This document shows, one piece after another, positions 33,230 through 43,724 of a stretch of DNA of 64,000 nt. Source of the stretch: Anastrepha obliqua (taxonomy: Eukaryota > Arthropoda > Insecta > Diptera > Tephritidae); the NCBI RefSeq assembly GCF_027943255.1, contig NC_072894.1, forward strand, positions 128,641,601-128,705,600, written 5' to 3'. The first letter of the stretch is position 1, and each line of letters starts with the position of its first letter. The position numbers and the translations under genes were made by a program. Under the pieces are notes generated by a model. It was not told the origin of the DNA. It saw only the letters and a list, made by a program, of their open reading frames with translations, and searched no databases.

Positions 33230-35395
33230 AAGGCTTTTGCTTGAAGAAAAGTGTCTTCGAGTTTACATAGCTACGTAAAATTATTTGCGTCAATAAGCGG
33301 TGTGTAAGGTATAGACGTTATGTTATGTAAGTGAATAACCGCGTTGGGACTTGAATGTAAAGGAGCGCATTTCCACAGAACGGATCTCTGATAACCTTCG
33401 ACCGAAAATAAAGGCCTTTTCATTGTTACCCCTTGCACTACTGCACGGGGATCTCCTCATAGAAATTTCAAGACACAGTTCAGTGCAGTGCTACTAGGTG
33501 TCACTTCTTTGGTTTGCTTTCTTTCATCAACGCTGGCTTAGATTTGCGGTACTTTAATCAAATCTCATTGCAAAAATAATACATCAGCTCAGTAGACGGA
33601 CGCATCTGCCAGCAGTGTCGCTAACGAGTAAACAGTTTTAATGGGAAATTTTTGCAAATATGCTAAAGGAGATCACACATAATAAATATACGCACACATG
33701 TGTGTGTGTGTATATCACATGTATGTGTGGTTACATGCGTCAGTACGCGCGTCAAGGCAAAACAAGAATTTCCCAGGACGCTGACGATACGAGCAATTTG
33801 CCATCATCACCAAGGGAAAGTTTAAAATGAAACGAAGTTTGGCTTGATTTGTGTGGATGTATGTACATGTATGTATGTATTTATGTTGATATACTACGTA
33901 TGAATATACATCATCAAAATGTGTGGAAAAATTGTGGCAATTTGTTTGTTTCTTTGCATGTCGCATTACGTTTCTTGACATTTTGCGGAGAGCAAAACTA
34001 ATTTGACATAATCAGAGTCGTGGGAATTCACAAGCCACCCAAAATTTATATTCGTTTATACTCGTATACATATATTCATATGCTTAGATATGTGTGCCCA
34101 TAAGTGTGAGTTGTAGCCAGAAATCGTGAAAAATAAATTGAATGTGATTTACGTAACATAATTTGGGATTCGCGAATAAATTATTTTCTACGTGCGTACT
34201 CCAAAAGGCATTTGTTTATATGGGTTAAAAGTACTAATAAGCACAACTGCTTAAGTTATGCGAAAATTTATGCATATTTTTGTACATAAATAGTAAAATT
34301 TTAAATTCAAATTTTTTTTTAAATTACGTTACTGCCGCAATTTCAATCAGCTTTTGAGAATGAAAGTTAAGTTTTAAGTTTTTATAATTTATTTGTGTGT
34401 TGAGTCCACTTTTTATAGCTTAAAATAAGTTCCAGCTTCTACGGCGACGTTAAACTGCGTGGAGACGCCAATCATTAAAACATAAAAATATTCCGAAAAT
34501 CTTGCATAACTTTAGAATAAGTTATTAATATCACGAATGGTTCCTACCGCACAAAAGTGTAGCACCTTAAAATTCATTAAGAACGTGCAACACAATATTG
34601 GCTCTGCTACATTTGTACCTGGTTTAATCGTTCAAAGTTCTCGACAATAAGCCAGTATTCATGTTTCAGCGGCGTCCTCTGCTCCCCCACTACTCACCAC
34701 CTCTTAATGATGTGCACTTATTGCACACTTTCTCCCCATGCGTGCTTCCCCTTTCTTTCACTTTTCGGCCCTTACCTATTCTTTCTGCCGCCACTCAGTG
34801 CTAAGCAACTGCAATGCCGTACCCTGCAACATTTCTAATGCAACAAATTTAAAGTGGAAAACGTAAGAGCAAAAATACCAACAGGAATTCCCATTTGACA
34901 GCGGAACAAAGTGTGGCATTTCGCAGTGCTGTTTTGTTATTGCCCTGGTTTTTGCTGTAGTGGGTGTTGTTGTGCTGTAGCATTTCAAGCGGTTAGCATT
35001 GTTGCTAGTTTTGTCGGCAACACAATCAAAGTGTGTGAAGTGTTTGCTGAAATGTACAGTGACATTCGAGCCCACACACACGCATACACAAGCAGACACG
35101 AGCGCATGCACAGATTCAGACTATTTCCGGTCAGTTGGCCGGATGGTGAATTTGCTGCCGTATGAGCGCACGTTTAGCCTTGCCACATTTTATTGACAGC
35201 CGGCGCGCTTTGCTTTTAATTTCATTTTATTGCATTTTGTTTTCACTTCTAGTTTTGCTTTATTGCATTTTTCAACTCCCCCCTCTTGGGCTGTCTGCTG
35301 TGTGTGTCTGACAACAAGTTTGTGATTTTCTGAATTTGTATACTTTGCAATTCGTTTGTGAGTTTTTTATGCATTAAAGTAAATGAGTGTATGTA
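33230..35395. other. Non-coding stretch, no supported gene
   Basis: AT-rich DNA with short TG/TATG microsatellites (33700-33900). The frames at 34776-35196 overlap on both strands and lack recognisable domains. Confidence 0.55.
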
Positions 35396-35398
35396 TTA

Positions 35399-35856
35399 GG
35401 GCGGGTCGATTTAAAAATCGCTCATTGCTCTGTGAAAATCGTACTCTAGGGATCAAAATAAGAAACTTTGCCGAAGGAACCATACCTCTAAAACGAATTC
35501 TGATGTCCCCCAATTTGGGTCGAACGAAAAATCCCACTTTGACCCATTTAGAGTGCTCCAATCGAGTCCAAATGTATGACCGACCCCCACTAACTTTGGT
35601 CGGCCGATCCACCCATGCCAGTGACACACCCCCTGGAACTCCCCTGGGGGATTTCCCATACACACATTTCAAAATATCACCATTTTTGGTCTTTACATGA
35701 GAAAAAAAAAATAAAAAGTTCGACCCAAATTGGGGGACATCAGAATTCGTTTCAGAGGTATGGTTCCTTCGGCAAAGTTTCTTATTTTGATCCCTAGAAT
35801 ATGATTTTCACAGAGCAATGGGCGATTTTTTTGCCTCCCCACAAATCGACCCGGCC
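35399..35856. mobile_element. Palindromic MITE with TIRs of about 130 bp and TA flanks
   Basis: The left arm (35399-35530) and right arm (35720-35856) are near-perfect inverted copies. They share GGGTCGATTT near the tips, CTAGGGATCAAAATAAGAAA, TTTGCCGAAGGAACCATACC and GACATCAGAATTCG. TA lies directly outside (35397-35398 and 35857-35858). The 458-bp unit has no coding capacity of its own. The open frames inside are products of the palindrome. The TA target suggests mobilisation by a Tc1/mariner transposase (inference). Confidence 0.88.
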
Positions 35857-35859
35857 TAG

Positions 35860-36280
35860 TGTGTATGCTTGTGTGCTGATGCGGTTTTCCATTTGGTTGT
35901 TTTGCGTTTTTATTTGCTCAACAGTTCGCATTTCCTGTTACAACTTCGCCTAGATTTGTCTTTTGCCGGCTGCCCATATTTCAAATCCATTTCAGGCAAG
36001 TGGAATTTAATTATTTGCCCTTTCAGTTGGCTGCATTTTCGATGCGGCCACCACCTTTGCTTTTTTGGTTTGTGCGCTGAACTTTAAATACGAAAATTTA
36101 CGAAATTTGTAGAAATTTGATTATTTAATGGAGGAAGATGGAGTGGAGAGACACTTAATGTCAAAGGGTTGATCCATCTTCGGCTAACGTTTCAGAAGAG
36201 GAAATATTGAAAAACCTTTTCATGGTCGCGCCTGGATATACATTCCATAATGTGAACTTTTTTGCATTTATCTGATAGAT
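35860..36280. other. Non-coding stretch
   Basis: T-rich DNA. One 72-codon frame at 35869-36087 has no recognisable motif. Nothing else is seen. Confidence 0.5.
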
Positions 36281-36284
36281 ACAA

Positions 36285-36600
36285 CTGTATCTACTCTACA
36301 TATCCCTCCCTAAGGATAAACTGAGAATGCTCAGGCACGTTCTCAGACACCATTGCAGATAGCGCAGTCATCTGCACAGAATTAGGATATAGTTCACCGG
36401 CTCTTGTCGTTCCTGCGACCAATCCCCGGAGACCTCGAAGCACCTTCTCCTTGCATGCTTAGACATATAAACCAATTGCAGTCAGAAGAAAGACAAATAC
36501 GCTCAGTCCAACCCAGCTCTGTCCTAAGTTTAGTAAGGGAACTGAGCTTGGATGATGTACAGCGATGAGTAAAGGAAGAGATCGAAGTGCAAACCTCACA
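36285..36600 (+). pseudogene. LINE C-terminal relic
   Basis: The plus-strand reading gives KLRMLRHVLRHHC, then CRSCDQSPETSKHLLLAC, then PALS-like residues. The CRSC ... HLLLxC pattern is the Cys/His tail found after RNase H in several insect LINEs. It has stops and no upstream domains. The part from 36461 on is repeated exactly at 36995-37134 because of the tandem duplication. Confidence 0.55.
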
Positions 36601-37526
36601 TCTGTCTGGCTATCTATTAAAATAATAAATTTTTCATGTTAAGCTCTAATTTTATGTTTTTTTTTTAATAATTATATAAAGGGTTTTTCAATAAGGGCGG
36701 GTAGATGTTAAAATGGAATAAAATGGCGTTTGCCGTGTGGCACGTAGCGCCGTCCTGCTGGAACCAATATGGGCCATAAGAAATTGGATTGGTGTCGTCC
36801 CATATACGGCAATTTTGTTTGTTAACACAGCCATTCATCCAAAAATGCGCCTCGTCACTAAAGATGATTTTTCGCCCAAAACTGGGGTTCTCTTCCAAAC
36901 GATTCGAAGCCCAGTCAGCGAACAAACGACGTTGTCTATAGTCATCAACTTTGAGCTCCTCGGTCAGTTAGATCTTGTACGGGTGTAGGCCCCAAGACAT
37001 ATAAACCAATTGCAGTCAGAAGAAAGACAAATACGCTCAGTCCAACCCAGCTCTGTCCTAAGTTTAGTAAGGGAACTGAGCTTGGATGATGTACAGCGAT
37101 GAGTAAAGGAAGAGATCGAAGTGCAAACCTCACATCTGTCTGGCTATCTATTAAAATAATAAATTTTTCATGTTAAGCTCTAATTTTATGTTTTTTTTTT
37201 AATAATTATATAAAGGGTTTTTCAATAAGGGCGGGTAGATGTTAAAATGGAATAAAATGGCGTTTGCCGTGTGGCACGTAGCGCCGTCCTGCTGGAACCA
37301 ATATGGGCCATAAGAAATTGGATTGGTGTCGTCCCATATACGGCAATTTTGTTTGTTAACACAGCCATTCATCCAAAAATGCGCCTCGTCACTAAAGATG
37401 ATTTTTCGCCCAAAACTGGGGTTCTCTTCCAAACGATTCGAAGCCCAGTCAGCGAACAAACGACGTTGTCTATAGTCATCAACTTTGAGCTCCTCGGTCA
37501 GTTAGATCTTGTACGGGTGTAGGCCC
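36461..37526. repeat. Exact tandem duplication, unit about 534 bp (532 bp identical)
   Basis: 36461-36992 and 36995-37526 are the same sequence base for base as far as I can read. The unit spans LINE relic, host spacer, the right-hand TIR and part of the mariner relic. The mariner N-terminal part is present only once. The perfect identity means either a very recent duplication or an assembly join error. Confidence 0.93.
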
Positions 37527-37945
37527 AAGCCCCGACGCAAAATTCGCCAAGTTGAAGTCTGCGAAAGGCCAAGTTCTTGTGCACGGCGAAGAATAGACTA
37601 CTTCGGGTTCTGCTGTACACTTTCACGGACCGCGGCAATGTTCTCGGCTGATCTTGCGTTCCTTGAACGTACGAGTGTTGGCTGATTGTTTACTGACCCG
37701 GTCGTCTCAAATTTGGCCACCAAACGTTGAAGAGTCGACTTTGAAGGGCCACCACGTCTAGCGAAAAATGGGCGCAATGCGCGCAACGTTTGCGTTAATG
37801 AACACTCATTTTGATAATAAAGTTTTATCGTTTGAACGTGCTGTTCAATCGCATAGCTTGCCATGATGATTTGGCATAAACAACTGAAAAATAAACAAAA
37901 GATTTGACAGATGTCACCAAAACAAAATGGCTGCCACAGGGCGCC
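36681..37945 (-). mobile_element. Deleted Tc1/mariner-type element, interrupted by the tandem duplication
   Basis: One end starts GGGTTTTTCAATAAGGGCGG at 36681 (and again at 37215). The other end could not be found past 37945. On the minus strand the gene starts at 37864 (MASYAIEQHVQTIKLYYQ), with GGPSKSTLQRLVAKFE (DNA-binding) and RSAENIAAVRESVQ. A TAG stop follows at about codon 89, then RRAQELGLSQTS, another stop, then RKIIFSDEAHFW (first catalytic Asp), then WFQQDGATCHTAN (second). About 90 residues before WFQQDG and everything after it to the TIR are deleted, including the third Asp. It is dead. Confidence 0.8.
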
Positions 37946-37949
37946 TCCT

Positions 37950-38364
37950 GCACACGTAAGGCTTTGTATTTAGGGCATATCTGATTACTAGTTTTTAAAA
38001 TAATTTGCAGAATAGTTGTCATTCAAACATTTTTCGCTGATGTGCGGTATGGAAAACGTAAATTCGTAAATTCAAAATTTTGCCAAGCAGACATTTTTAA
38101 CCATCAGGGCCTTGCTAAGATTCGCGATGTTTATTAGTTCTATGCCGTTTAACTAGAAACAGAAAAAATCGGACCCTTCATGTTATATTGTAATATTCTT
38201 AGTATCTCACAATGAAATATGACTTGTGGTTTTGTTTAAATAGGTAAATAAAGAAAGAAATAATTAATGAAAAGAAATAAATAAAAATTTCAGTTTGAAA
38301 ATGCTCTAAATTTGTTGTATGCAACGCCGGTCGTCTTAACCATTTACATATCTTCTACTTTCAG
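37950..38364. other. Non-coding stretch upstream of the syntrophin exon
   Basis: No gene seen. A polypyrimidine tract with TTTCAG at 38359-38364 is a candidate 3' splice site for the exon that follows, so this stretch may be the end of a 5' intron of the syntrophin gene. Confidence 0.5.
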
Positions 38365-38650
38365 CGGTTCCATGTGATCTTATCAAACCACTTACCCATC
38401 GCAGAGCACTTGCTGATGAGCGTATCAAGCAGCGCATACCAAAAGTGAAAGCATTTACCGAATTTGTTGTGCGTTGTGGTGAGCTTCTATTACTCGTTTC
38501 ACTATCGTTCATCCATCAAAGCACTGACAGCAAGAGCAGCTAATCATAGATCTGCAGTATCATTGCCAATATCTTCTTGCCACCCATCGTCAAACTCAGT
38601 GACAGTAATAGCCACACATTGACGGCTCAGCTGCTGCGGCGTGCGACGCC
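38365..38650 (+). other. Probable 5' untranslated part of the first seen syntrophin exon
   Basis: It follows a candidate acceptor (TCTACTTTCAG) and runs into the ATG at 38651. An in-frame TAG at 38609-38611 shows that translation does not enter from further upstream in this frame. The true transcription start is not visible. Confidence 0.5.
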
Positions 38651-38907
38651 ATGGTGGAATCGTCGGCAATCGGCCGGCCACTGACTGGATGTGTAAATCC
38701 ACAGCAGCCGGCAACAGCTGCCATCACCGCCGCACAGCACTCGCCATCTGGCATGAGAAGCGGCACGCTGGAGACGCGTGTAAGAGGCGCCTGGTATCGG
38801 GTGCTGGTGACGCTGGAAACCGACTTTCTGGCAATTAGTTTGGACGAGTCCTGTGATGCGGCGGCAATCAGTGTGGATCAATCGACCACACTGAACGGCA
38901 CTTTGGG
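38651..38907 (+). CDS. Syn1: Syntrophin-1-like, coding exon 1 (start of split PH domain)
   Basis: Syntrophins are cytoplasmic adaptors that bind dystrophin and dystrobrevin at the membrane and recruit channels and signalling proteins through their PDZ domain. This exon starts at ATG 38651 in a good context (CGCCATGG), the first Met after an in-frame TAG at 38609. Residues 1-39 are Ala/Thr/Ser-rich. Residues 40-70 (TLETRVRGAWYRVLVTLETD and on) match the beginning of the first, PDZ-interrupted PH domain of syntrophins. It ends at a GTAAGT donor after TTG GG (phase 2). Identification rests mainly on the PDZ exon that follows. Syn1 rather than the gamma-type Syn2 is inferred from that PDZ sequence. 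Confidence 0.85.
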
Positions 38908-39097
38908 GTAAGTAGCTAGTAATAATACTAAGAATACATACATAAATAAATATGTTTAAAAGCCGCATCATCTTCCATTCTGCTATTTGTATTTTATGAA
39001 AATTAGCACATCAGCCTTTCGTTGAGCGCTCGTTTGCATTTTGTAATGAAGTGAATTTTTAATTGTGTACTTTGTTGTTATCGTTGTACTTTTGCAG

Positions 39098-39317
39098 CAG
39101 CAACCACAGCGGTCATAATGGTTCCATACCTTCGTCAGCATCCATGCAGGGTATGGGCGGCGTGGGCGGCTCCGGTGCCGGTAGTGGCACTGACGCGGAC
39201 TGTACAGATAACGGCTGCAGCGGCAACAGTGGTGACCATTTGCTGAACAACAATACCATGGACAATGGCCTGGATATGTGCGATGTACCTGATCATGTGG
39301 CAAATCAAAAGAGACAT
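39098..39317 (+). CDS. Syn1: Syntrophin-1-like, coding exon 2 (Gly/Ser/Asn-rich linker)
   Basis: About 73 codons between a TTGCAGCAG acceptor and a GTAAGT donor. The product is low-complexity: GSGAGSGTDADCT, then NGCSGNSGDHLLNNN, then CDVPDHVANQKRH. It sits where syntrophins have a variable linker between the first half of PH1 and the PDZ domain. The reading phase fits exactly: GG from exon 1 plus C here gives Gly. Two CAG acceptors in tandem (39095-39097 and 39098-39100) allow inclusion or skipping of one Ser codon. The exon ends on a codon boundary. Confidence 0.85.
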
Positions 39318-39393
39318 GTAAGTGTGTACGCAAATGCTGTTGTTGTTGTATGCGGTTGGCGGTATCTTTAGTTTTTGCTCATTTTGGTGGCAG

Positions 39394-39628
39394 GTACGCA
39401 TCATTAAATCAGACAACAACGGCCTCGGCATTTCCATTAAGGGCGGTCGCGAAAATCGTATGCCTATACTGATATCGAAAATATTTCGTGGCATGGCCGC
39501 GGATCAGGCAAAGGGGCTGTACGTGGGTGATGCCATATTGTCGGTGAATGGCGAAGAGCTGCGTGAGGCGACACACGATGAGGCGGTGCGTGCGTTGAAA
39601 CGAGCCGGACGAGTGGTGGATTTGGAAG
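39394..39628 (+). CDS. Syn1: Syntrophin-1-like, coding exon 3 (PDZ domain)
   Basis: The exon lies between TGGCAG and GGTGAG splice sites and encodes 78 codons forming almost a whole PDZ domain. It starts [18 protein letters not shown], where GLGI is the carboxylate-binding loop. It continues [17 protein letters not shown], then [15 protein letters not shown], then [16 protein letters not shown]. This matches the alpha/beta class of syntrophin PDZ domains closely and the gamma class less well (recalled family sequences), supporting the Syn1 assignment. In the family such domains bind C-terminal peptides of membrane proteins such as sodium channels. The rest of PH1, PH2 and the SU domain must lie in later exons, none of which I found here. 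Confidence 0.93.
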
Positions 39629-41936
39629 GTGAGTGAGAAAAAAATTTCATCGAATATGCAGGTGGGAAATGTAGGAATATTGATTGCACAGCGGGAACAG
39701 TGAGTGAACTTGAAGTGTTGGAATGAAGAAATTTTGAAAAATAGAGTGCCATTGAAACTAAAATGAACTTTTAAAACGCACACACAGATCCATGGCAATA
39801 TTAAAATAGGCTGACAGATATGAGGCTTCGGAGATTAATTAAAAAAAATCAGCAGTAGGTAATAGAGAAAAAAAAATATTCCGTAAACCACATTTTTTCC
39901 TTGTTTTTTATTCTTTTATTTTTATAAAAATACAATTTGCAACAAAAATCATATAACGCAAAGCTTTAAACGAAGCATAGAATTTAAAACTTCGTTAAAA
40001 TAGAAGAAAATGTACCTAAGCCCAAAAAGTTTGTCAAAAATCAAAGCGAATTTCGGGCCACTTGGCGATTGAACTTTGCACCCAAAAGTACAGTTGGAAT
40101 TTCGTTTTTTTGTTACATGAAGTAATGACATCGAAAGCAGTAATTAGATTTCACTTATTCATTTTAATTTGTTGGCCGTAGCTCAGAAAATAATTACATC
40201 AGAGCAATAAAGGAATTTGAGTCTATTTCAACTTAAATTTCCGTTGGCAGGCTTCTTTTTGCTCAGAATTTTTGCCTATACATTGCAGTAAATACTTGTA
40301 TGTTTGTATATATATACCCAGTATTTGTGCACTGGCGATGCGTCGTGGTCGTAATTTCAGCTTGAATTTTCAATCGTTTTGCTTATGCATTCGGAACAGG
40401 TTTATTGCGCCATTTCAAGTTGTGGCAGTTGGCTGATTGGTGATTGCTGTTCGCCGCACTCTGCTTGTAAAAGTCCTTCATAGCATCACGAATAGCAACA
40501 AATTGCGTGCTTTGAGTACTTCACGGTGCTATGTGACCCATCATCGCCACCATCCAGAAATTATCGACATAAATGTGGAGCTGCGTCGCGTTCCACATCC
40601 GCTCCCCGGCGTTTTATTGCAATCGGCGCTTGAGTCCAATTCATTCATTCGATGCTGTCAACGGCGTTTGAGTGTTGACATTTACTGCCGTTACGCCAAG
40701 TTGCGATGTCAATGTGCCCGCTACCCCCGAAACCCTACTGGGTTTAGTGCTGCGCCATAGCTTCCGACACTTGTTTCGCCTTCACAGCGCGTAACACTTT
40801 CAATAAATTGTGCTAGCGTTGCAGCAGCATATCTGTGAGTTGCTAGCCGTGGTGGGGGTGTGGCGCACATTCGATGTGATGCACGTGCGCATGAGTATTT
40901 AGCCGAACTGGTCGTGGAATTAAATTTTTGTTCTTTTACTTGGACCACACACATACATATATGTATATATGTGTGCGGTGGTGGCGTTCGGGAGCGAGAC
41001 GGCGGCAACAGCCATTTTCAAGAGGACCGTGAATGTGCGGCTGTGTGTGTGTTGCCTTTAAACGCGATTTGGCTGCGGCAGTGGCAGCAACAAATGTGGG
41101 CACTTGAGTGACAAAAGTTGCCTCTGTGGCAAAAACACAGCTTGTTAGCTGCCAAACAGTCTCGAGGCTGCGCGCTTGTTGGCAGCAATCAGACACTAAG
41201 TTCTGCTAAGCATCTCCCTGCGCCTTCCATGAATATACAAATGAGTTTGGGATCGATAGTGCGGGCAACAGATATACTACTGTCGCTGCTGTTGCCCTTA
41301 TTTCCTCAACTCCTAATCCTCATGCTGCTCACAAAACTCTCGCCGTCTTTCACCGACATTTGTTTGCCAGCAGTTCGTGCGCAATTATGGCGATATTTGA
41401 TGGCAGCAACTTTTCAATGACAAGCAAAGCATGCAACCACTACTAACTGCCACATGCGGCGCACTTTGTTGAAATTCATTTACGTTCCACACAAGCACAA
41501 ATGCTTGCATATTTTGTGTGTGTGTGCATGGCAGCAGCGGAAGCTAACCTTGCATGTGCGTGTGTGGGAGGATGTGGCTTAGCTCTGTGGCTTAGTCCAT
41601 GCTGACAGTGCTGTGCGTGCGTGTGTGGTGTTTAGTTCGTTTCCTGTCGTTCATTAAGCATTAAAGCGGCGTTGAGGGCCACAGTTCAACAACTTCAATA
41701 AATTTCTGCTTTCGGGATATTGTTAAAGTTGGAGCAGTACACGTGAGTGGAAAAGATTTTAAGGGAGAATTCGTGTGTGAGTTGCCTAATTGAAAAACAG
41801 ATTACTAGCAGAGTGAAATTGTTTTCAAGAGACAATCAGGATATAAGAATGAAATACAAGTATATCTGTATATCTTTTTTTCTTAAGAAGGGCTTTTGAC
41901 TGTTTTGATATGAATTCCAATCTTCGCTTTGAAAAA
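39629..41936. other. Probable intron of the syntrophin gene
   Basis: It begins with the GGTGAGTGAG donor. The frames at 40437-40760 and 40721-41420 are open on both strands with no recognisable domain. TG-rich microsatellite-like DNA occurs at 40950-41050 and 41515-41630. No syntrophin PH or SU exon was recognised. Confidence 0.5.
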
Positions 41937-41938
41937 TA

Positions 41939-42702
41939 CGAGGTGTGCTTAAAAAGTAAGGTGACTTTTCGAATTTCATGTAGGTACAAATGCCCTGAAC
42001 AAATGTTTGCAGTTTCAACAGTGTGGCATATTTAGTTCGTTTTTGAGAGATGGAAAGGTTAAATGTGTTCTGTAGTGCTCAATGGTTTTCTGGAAAAAAA
42101 AATTCATAAAAAACTCTAAATATTTCGTCCAAAAATAAAACGCAGCTTGCCCTTGTGACCTTTGTTTTGGTAGAAGGTATTAGCCGAATGGGTTGGTGCG
42201 TGATTACCATTCGGAATTCACAGAGAGATCGTTGGTTCGAATCTCGGTGAAAGCAAAACTAATAAAAACATTTTTCTAATAGCGGTCGCCCCTCAGCAGG
42301 CAATGGCAAACCTCCAAGTGTATTTCTGCCATGAAAAAGCTCCTCATAAAAATATCTGCCGTTCGGAGTCGGCTTGAAACTGTAGAACCCTCCATTTGTG
42401 GAACAACATCAAGACGCACACCACAAATAGGAGAAGGAGCTCGGCCAAACACCTAACAGAAGTGTACGCGCCAATTATTTTTTTTTTTTATCTATGAAAA
42501 GACGGAGGTGAAGTTAAAATCAGAATCATTGGAAAAGCTCAGGCTATACCAAAGTGCGTTTTGGACAGAGGTTGTTCCAGGATTGGAAAATACCGCTGGA
42601 ACAAGTGTATTATATTTGAGCTGATTGAGAAGGGATACTGATAGCTACATGAATGTTTTTAGAGAAAATTAAAAAGTCACTTTACTTTTTGTACATACCT
42701 CG
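41939..42702 (+). mobile_element. Decayed mariner element with nested SINE
   Basis: The ends are inverted copies: CGAGGTGTGCTTAAAAAGTA on the left, and CGAGGTATGTACAAAAAGTA as the reverse complement of the right. TA lies outside (41937-41938 and 42703-42704). Near the right end, YRWNKCI follows an ATTGGAAAA segment, a remnant of the W-x-x-RWxKCI motif at the mariner C-terminus. No catalytic motif survives. A 312-bp SINE is inserted in it. Confidence 0.75.
42179..42490 (+). mobile_element. tRNA-derived SINE, best preserved copy
   Basis: The head resembles a tRNA: TAGCCGAATGGGTTGGTGCG (A box) and GGTTCGAATCTCGG (B box) are suitably spaced for an internal RNA polymerase III promoter. The body contains GGCAATGGCAAACCTCC, TGCCATGAAAAAGCTCCTCA, CGTTCGGAGTCGGCTTGAAA and GGAGCTCGGCCAAACACC. 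It ends GTGTACGCGCCAATTATTTT followed by a T-run. The body recurs at 5184, 30721, 47641 and 62065. It lies inside a mariner and so inserted later than that element. Confidence 0.88.
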
Positions 42703-42704
42703 TA

Positions 42705-43095
42705 TATTTTCCAGCCACTACGGCCGACGTATTGGTTACTGGTATATTGTACTGATCAGAGAGATCAGAGGAACATGTGGAGTTTTACGTTCCCATGACA
42801 TTTGGGTTTATAATACCGGAACGGTCAGGACTTACCGGAATGTTAAATACTACCGTTCGAATAACATTAAAAAAGGGTAGTTTAGGAAACGTTAAAGGAA
42901 CTCTGGCAACACTTCCTGGTTGCATAAGAGAACACTCAAGGCATGATGATTTCTTTATTACTTCTTCAATACTCAGTTTCTGTGAAAGCTTTTTAATACA
43001 ATTCCTTTTAAATAGGCGCTTCCCCCTTCTTGCTCTTCTTGATAGGCCCGATAACGGCTTTAACAAACTGCGCCAGTCGTTTTTCTCCTCAGCTA
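42705..43095. other. Unassigned stretch with overlapping open frames
   Basis: A plus frame (42777-43121) and a minus frame (42785-43066) overlap. The minus one is Arg/Lys-rich (LSRRARRGKRLFKRN) and could be part of a retrotransposon, since it lies directly next to a LINE fragment, but I do not recognise it. Confidence 0.35.
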
Positions 43096-43099
43096 ACCG

Positions 43100-43720
43100 G
43101 ACATTTTGCTTCTCAATCTGATATTTTCAAAGCAGATGAGTCCTTCTTCTTCCTTTGCTACCAGCAGCTGGTACCACATCGAATACTTTCAGAGTCGACG
43201 ACGTGATGAAGCCAACGTAGCCGCTGGATCTTTATTCGCTGCGCTATGCCGATGCCGTCGTAAAACTTATACAGCTCATTGTTCCATCGCCTACGATAAT
43301 CACCGTCGCCAACGTGCCAAAGCCCAAAAATCGTGCGCAGAATCTTTTTCACAAACACTCCAAGCGTCACTTCATCGGATGTTGTCATCGTCCAAGCTTC
43401 TGCGTCATACGTTAGGACGGGCATGAGGAGAGCCTTGTAGAGTGTCAGTTTTGTTCATCGAGAGAATACTTTATTACTCGATTGCCTATATAGTCCAAAG
43501 TAGCACTTGTTGGCAAGAGAGATTCTACGTTGGATTTCAAGGCTGACATTGTTATCGGTGTCAATGCTGGTTCCTAAATAAACAAAGTCTCTTACAACCT
43601 GGAAATCATAAATGTCAACAGTGACGTGGGTGCCGAATACGCGAGTGCGCCGACTGTTTGTTTGATGACAGAACGTACTTCGTTTTGTGCTCGTTCACCA
43701 CTAGACCAATTCGCTCTGCA
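43100..43720 (-). pseudogene. RTE-like LINE reverse-transcriptase C-terminal fragment
   Basis: An 89-codon minus frame (43424-43158) reads MPVLTYDAEAWTMTTSDE, then LGVFVKKILRTIFG, then RRRWNNELYKFYD, then RIKIQRLRWLHHV. This block order is that of RTE/BovB-type endonuclease-reverse transcriptase C-termini. Upstream (43430-43720), in shifted frames, come LVVNEHKTKYVLSS, VYLGTSI-like and LANKCYFGL segments of the same protein. It is frameshifted and lacks the catalytic YADD region, so it is a dead, truncated copy. Confidence 0.75.
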
Positions 43721-43724
43721 AAAC

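Noticed and set aside
35383..35797. Mirror-image open frames on both strands
   Set aside because: They are explained by the arms of the palindromic MITE.
36737..37522. Two identical plus-strand 83-codon frames
   Set aside because: They are antisense to the mariner transposase relic and duplicated with it.
42777..43121. Plus and minus frames next to the RTE-like LINE
   Set aside because: Possibly retroelement-derived but not recognisable, so not called as a gene.
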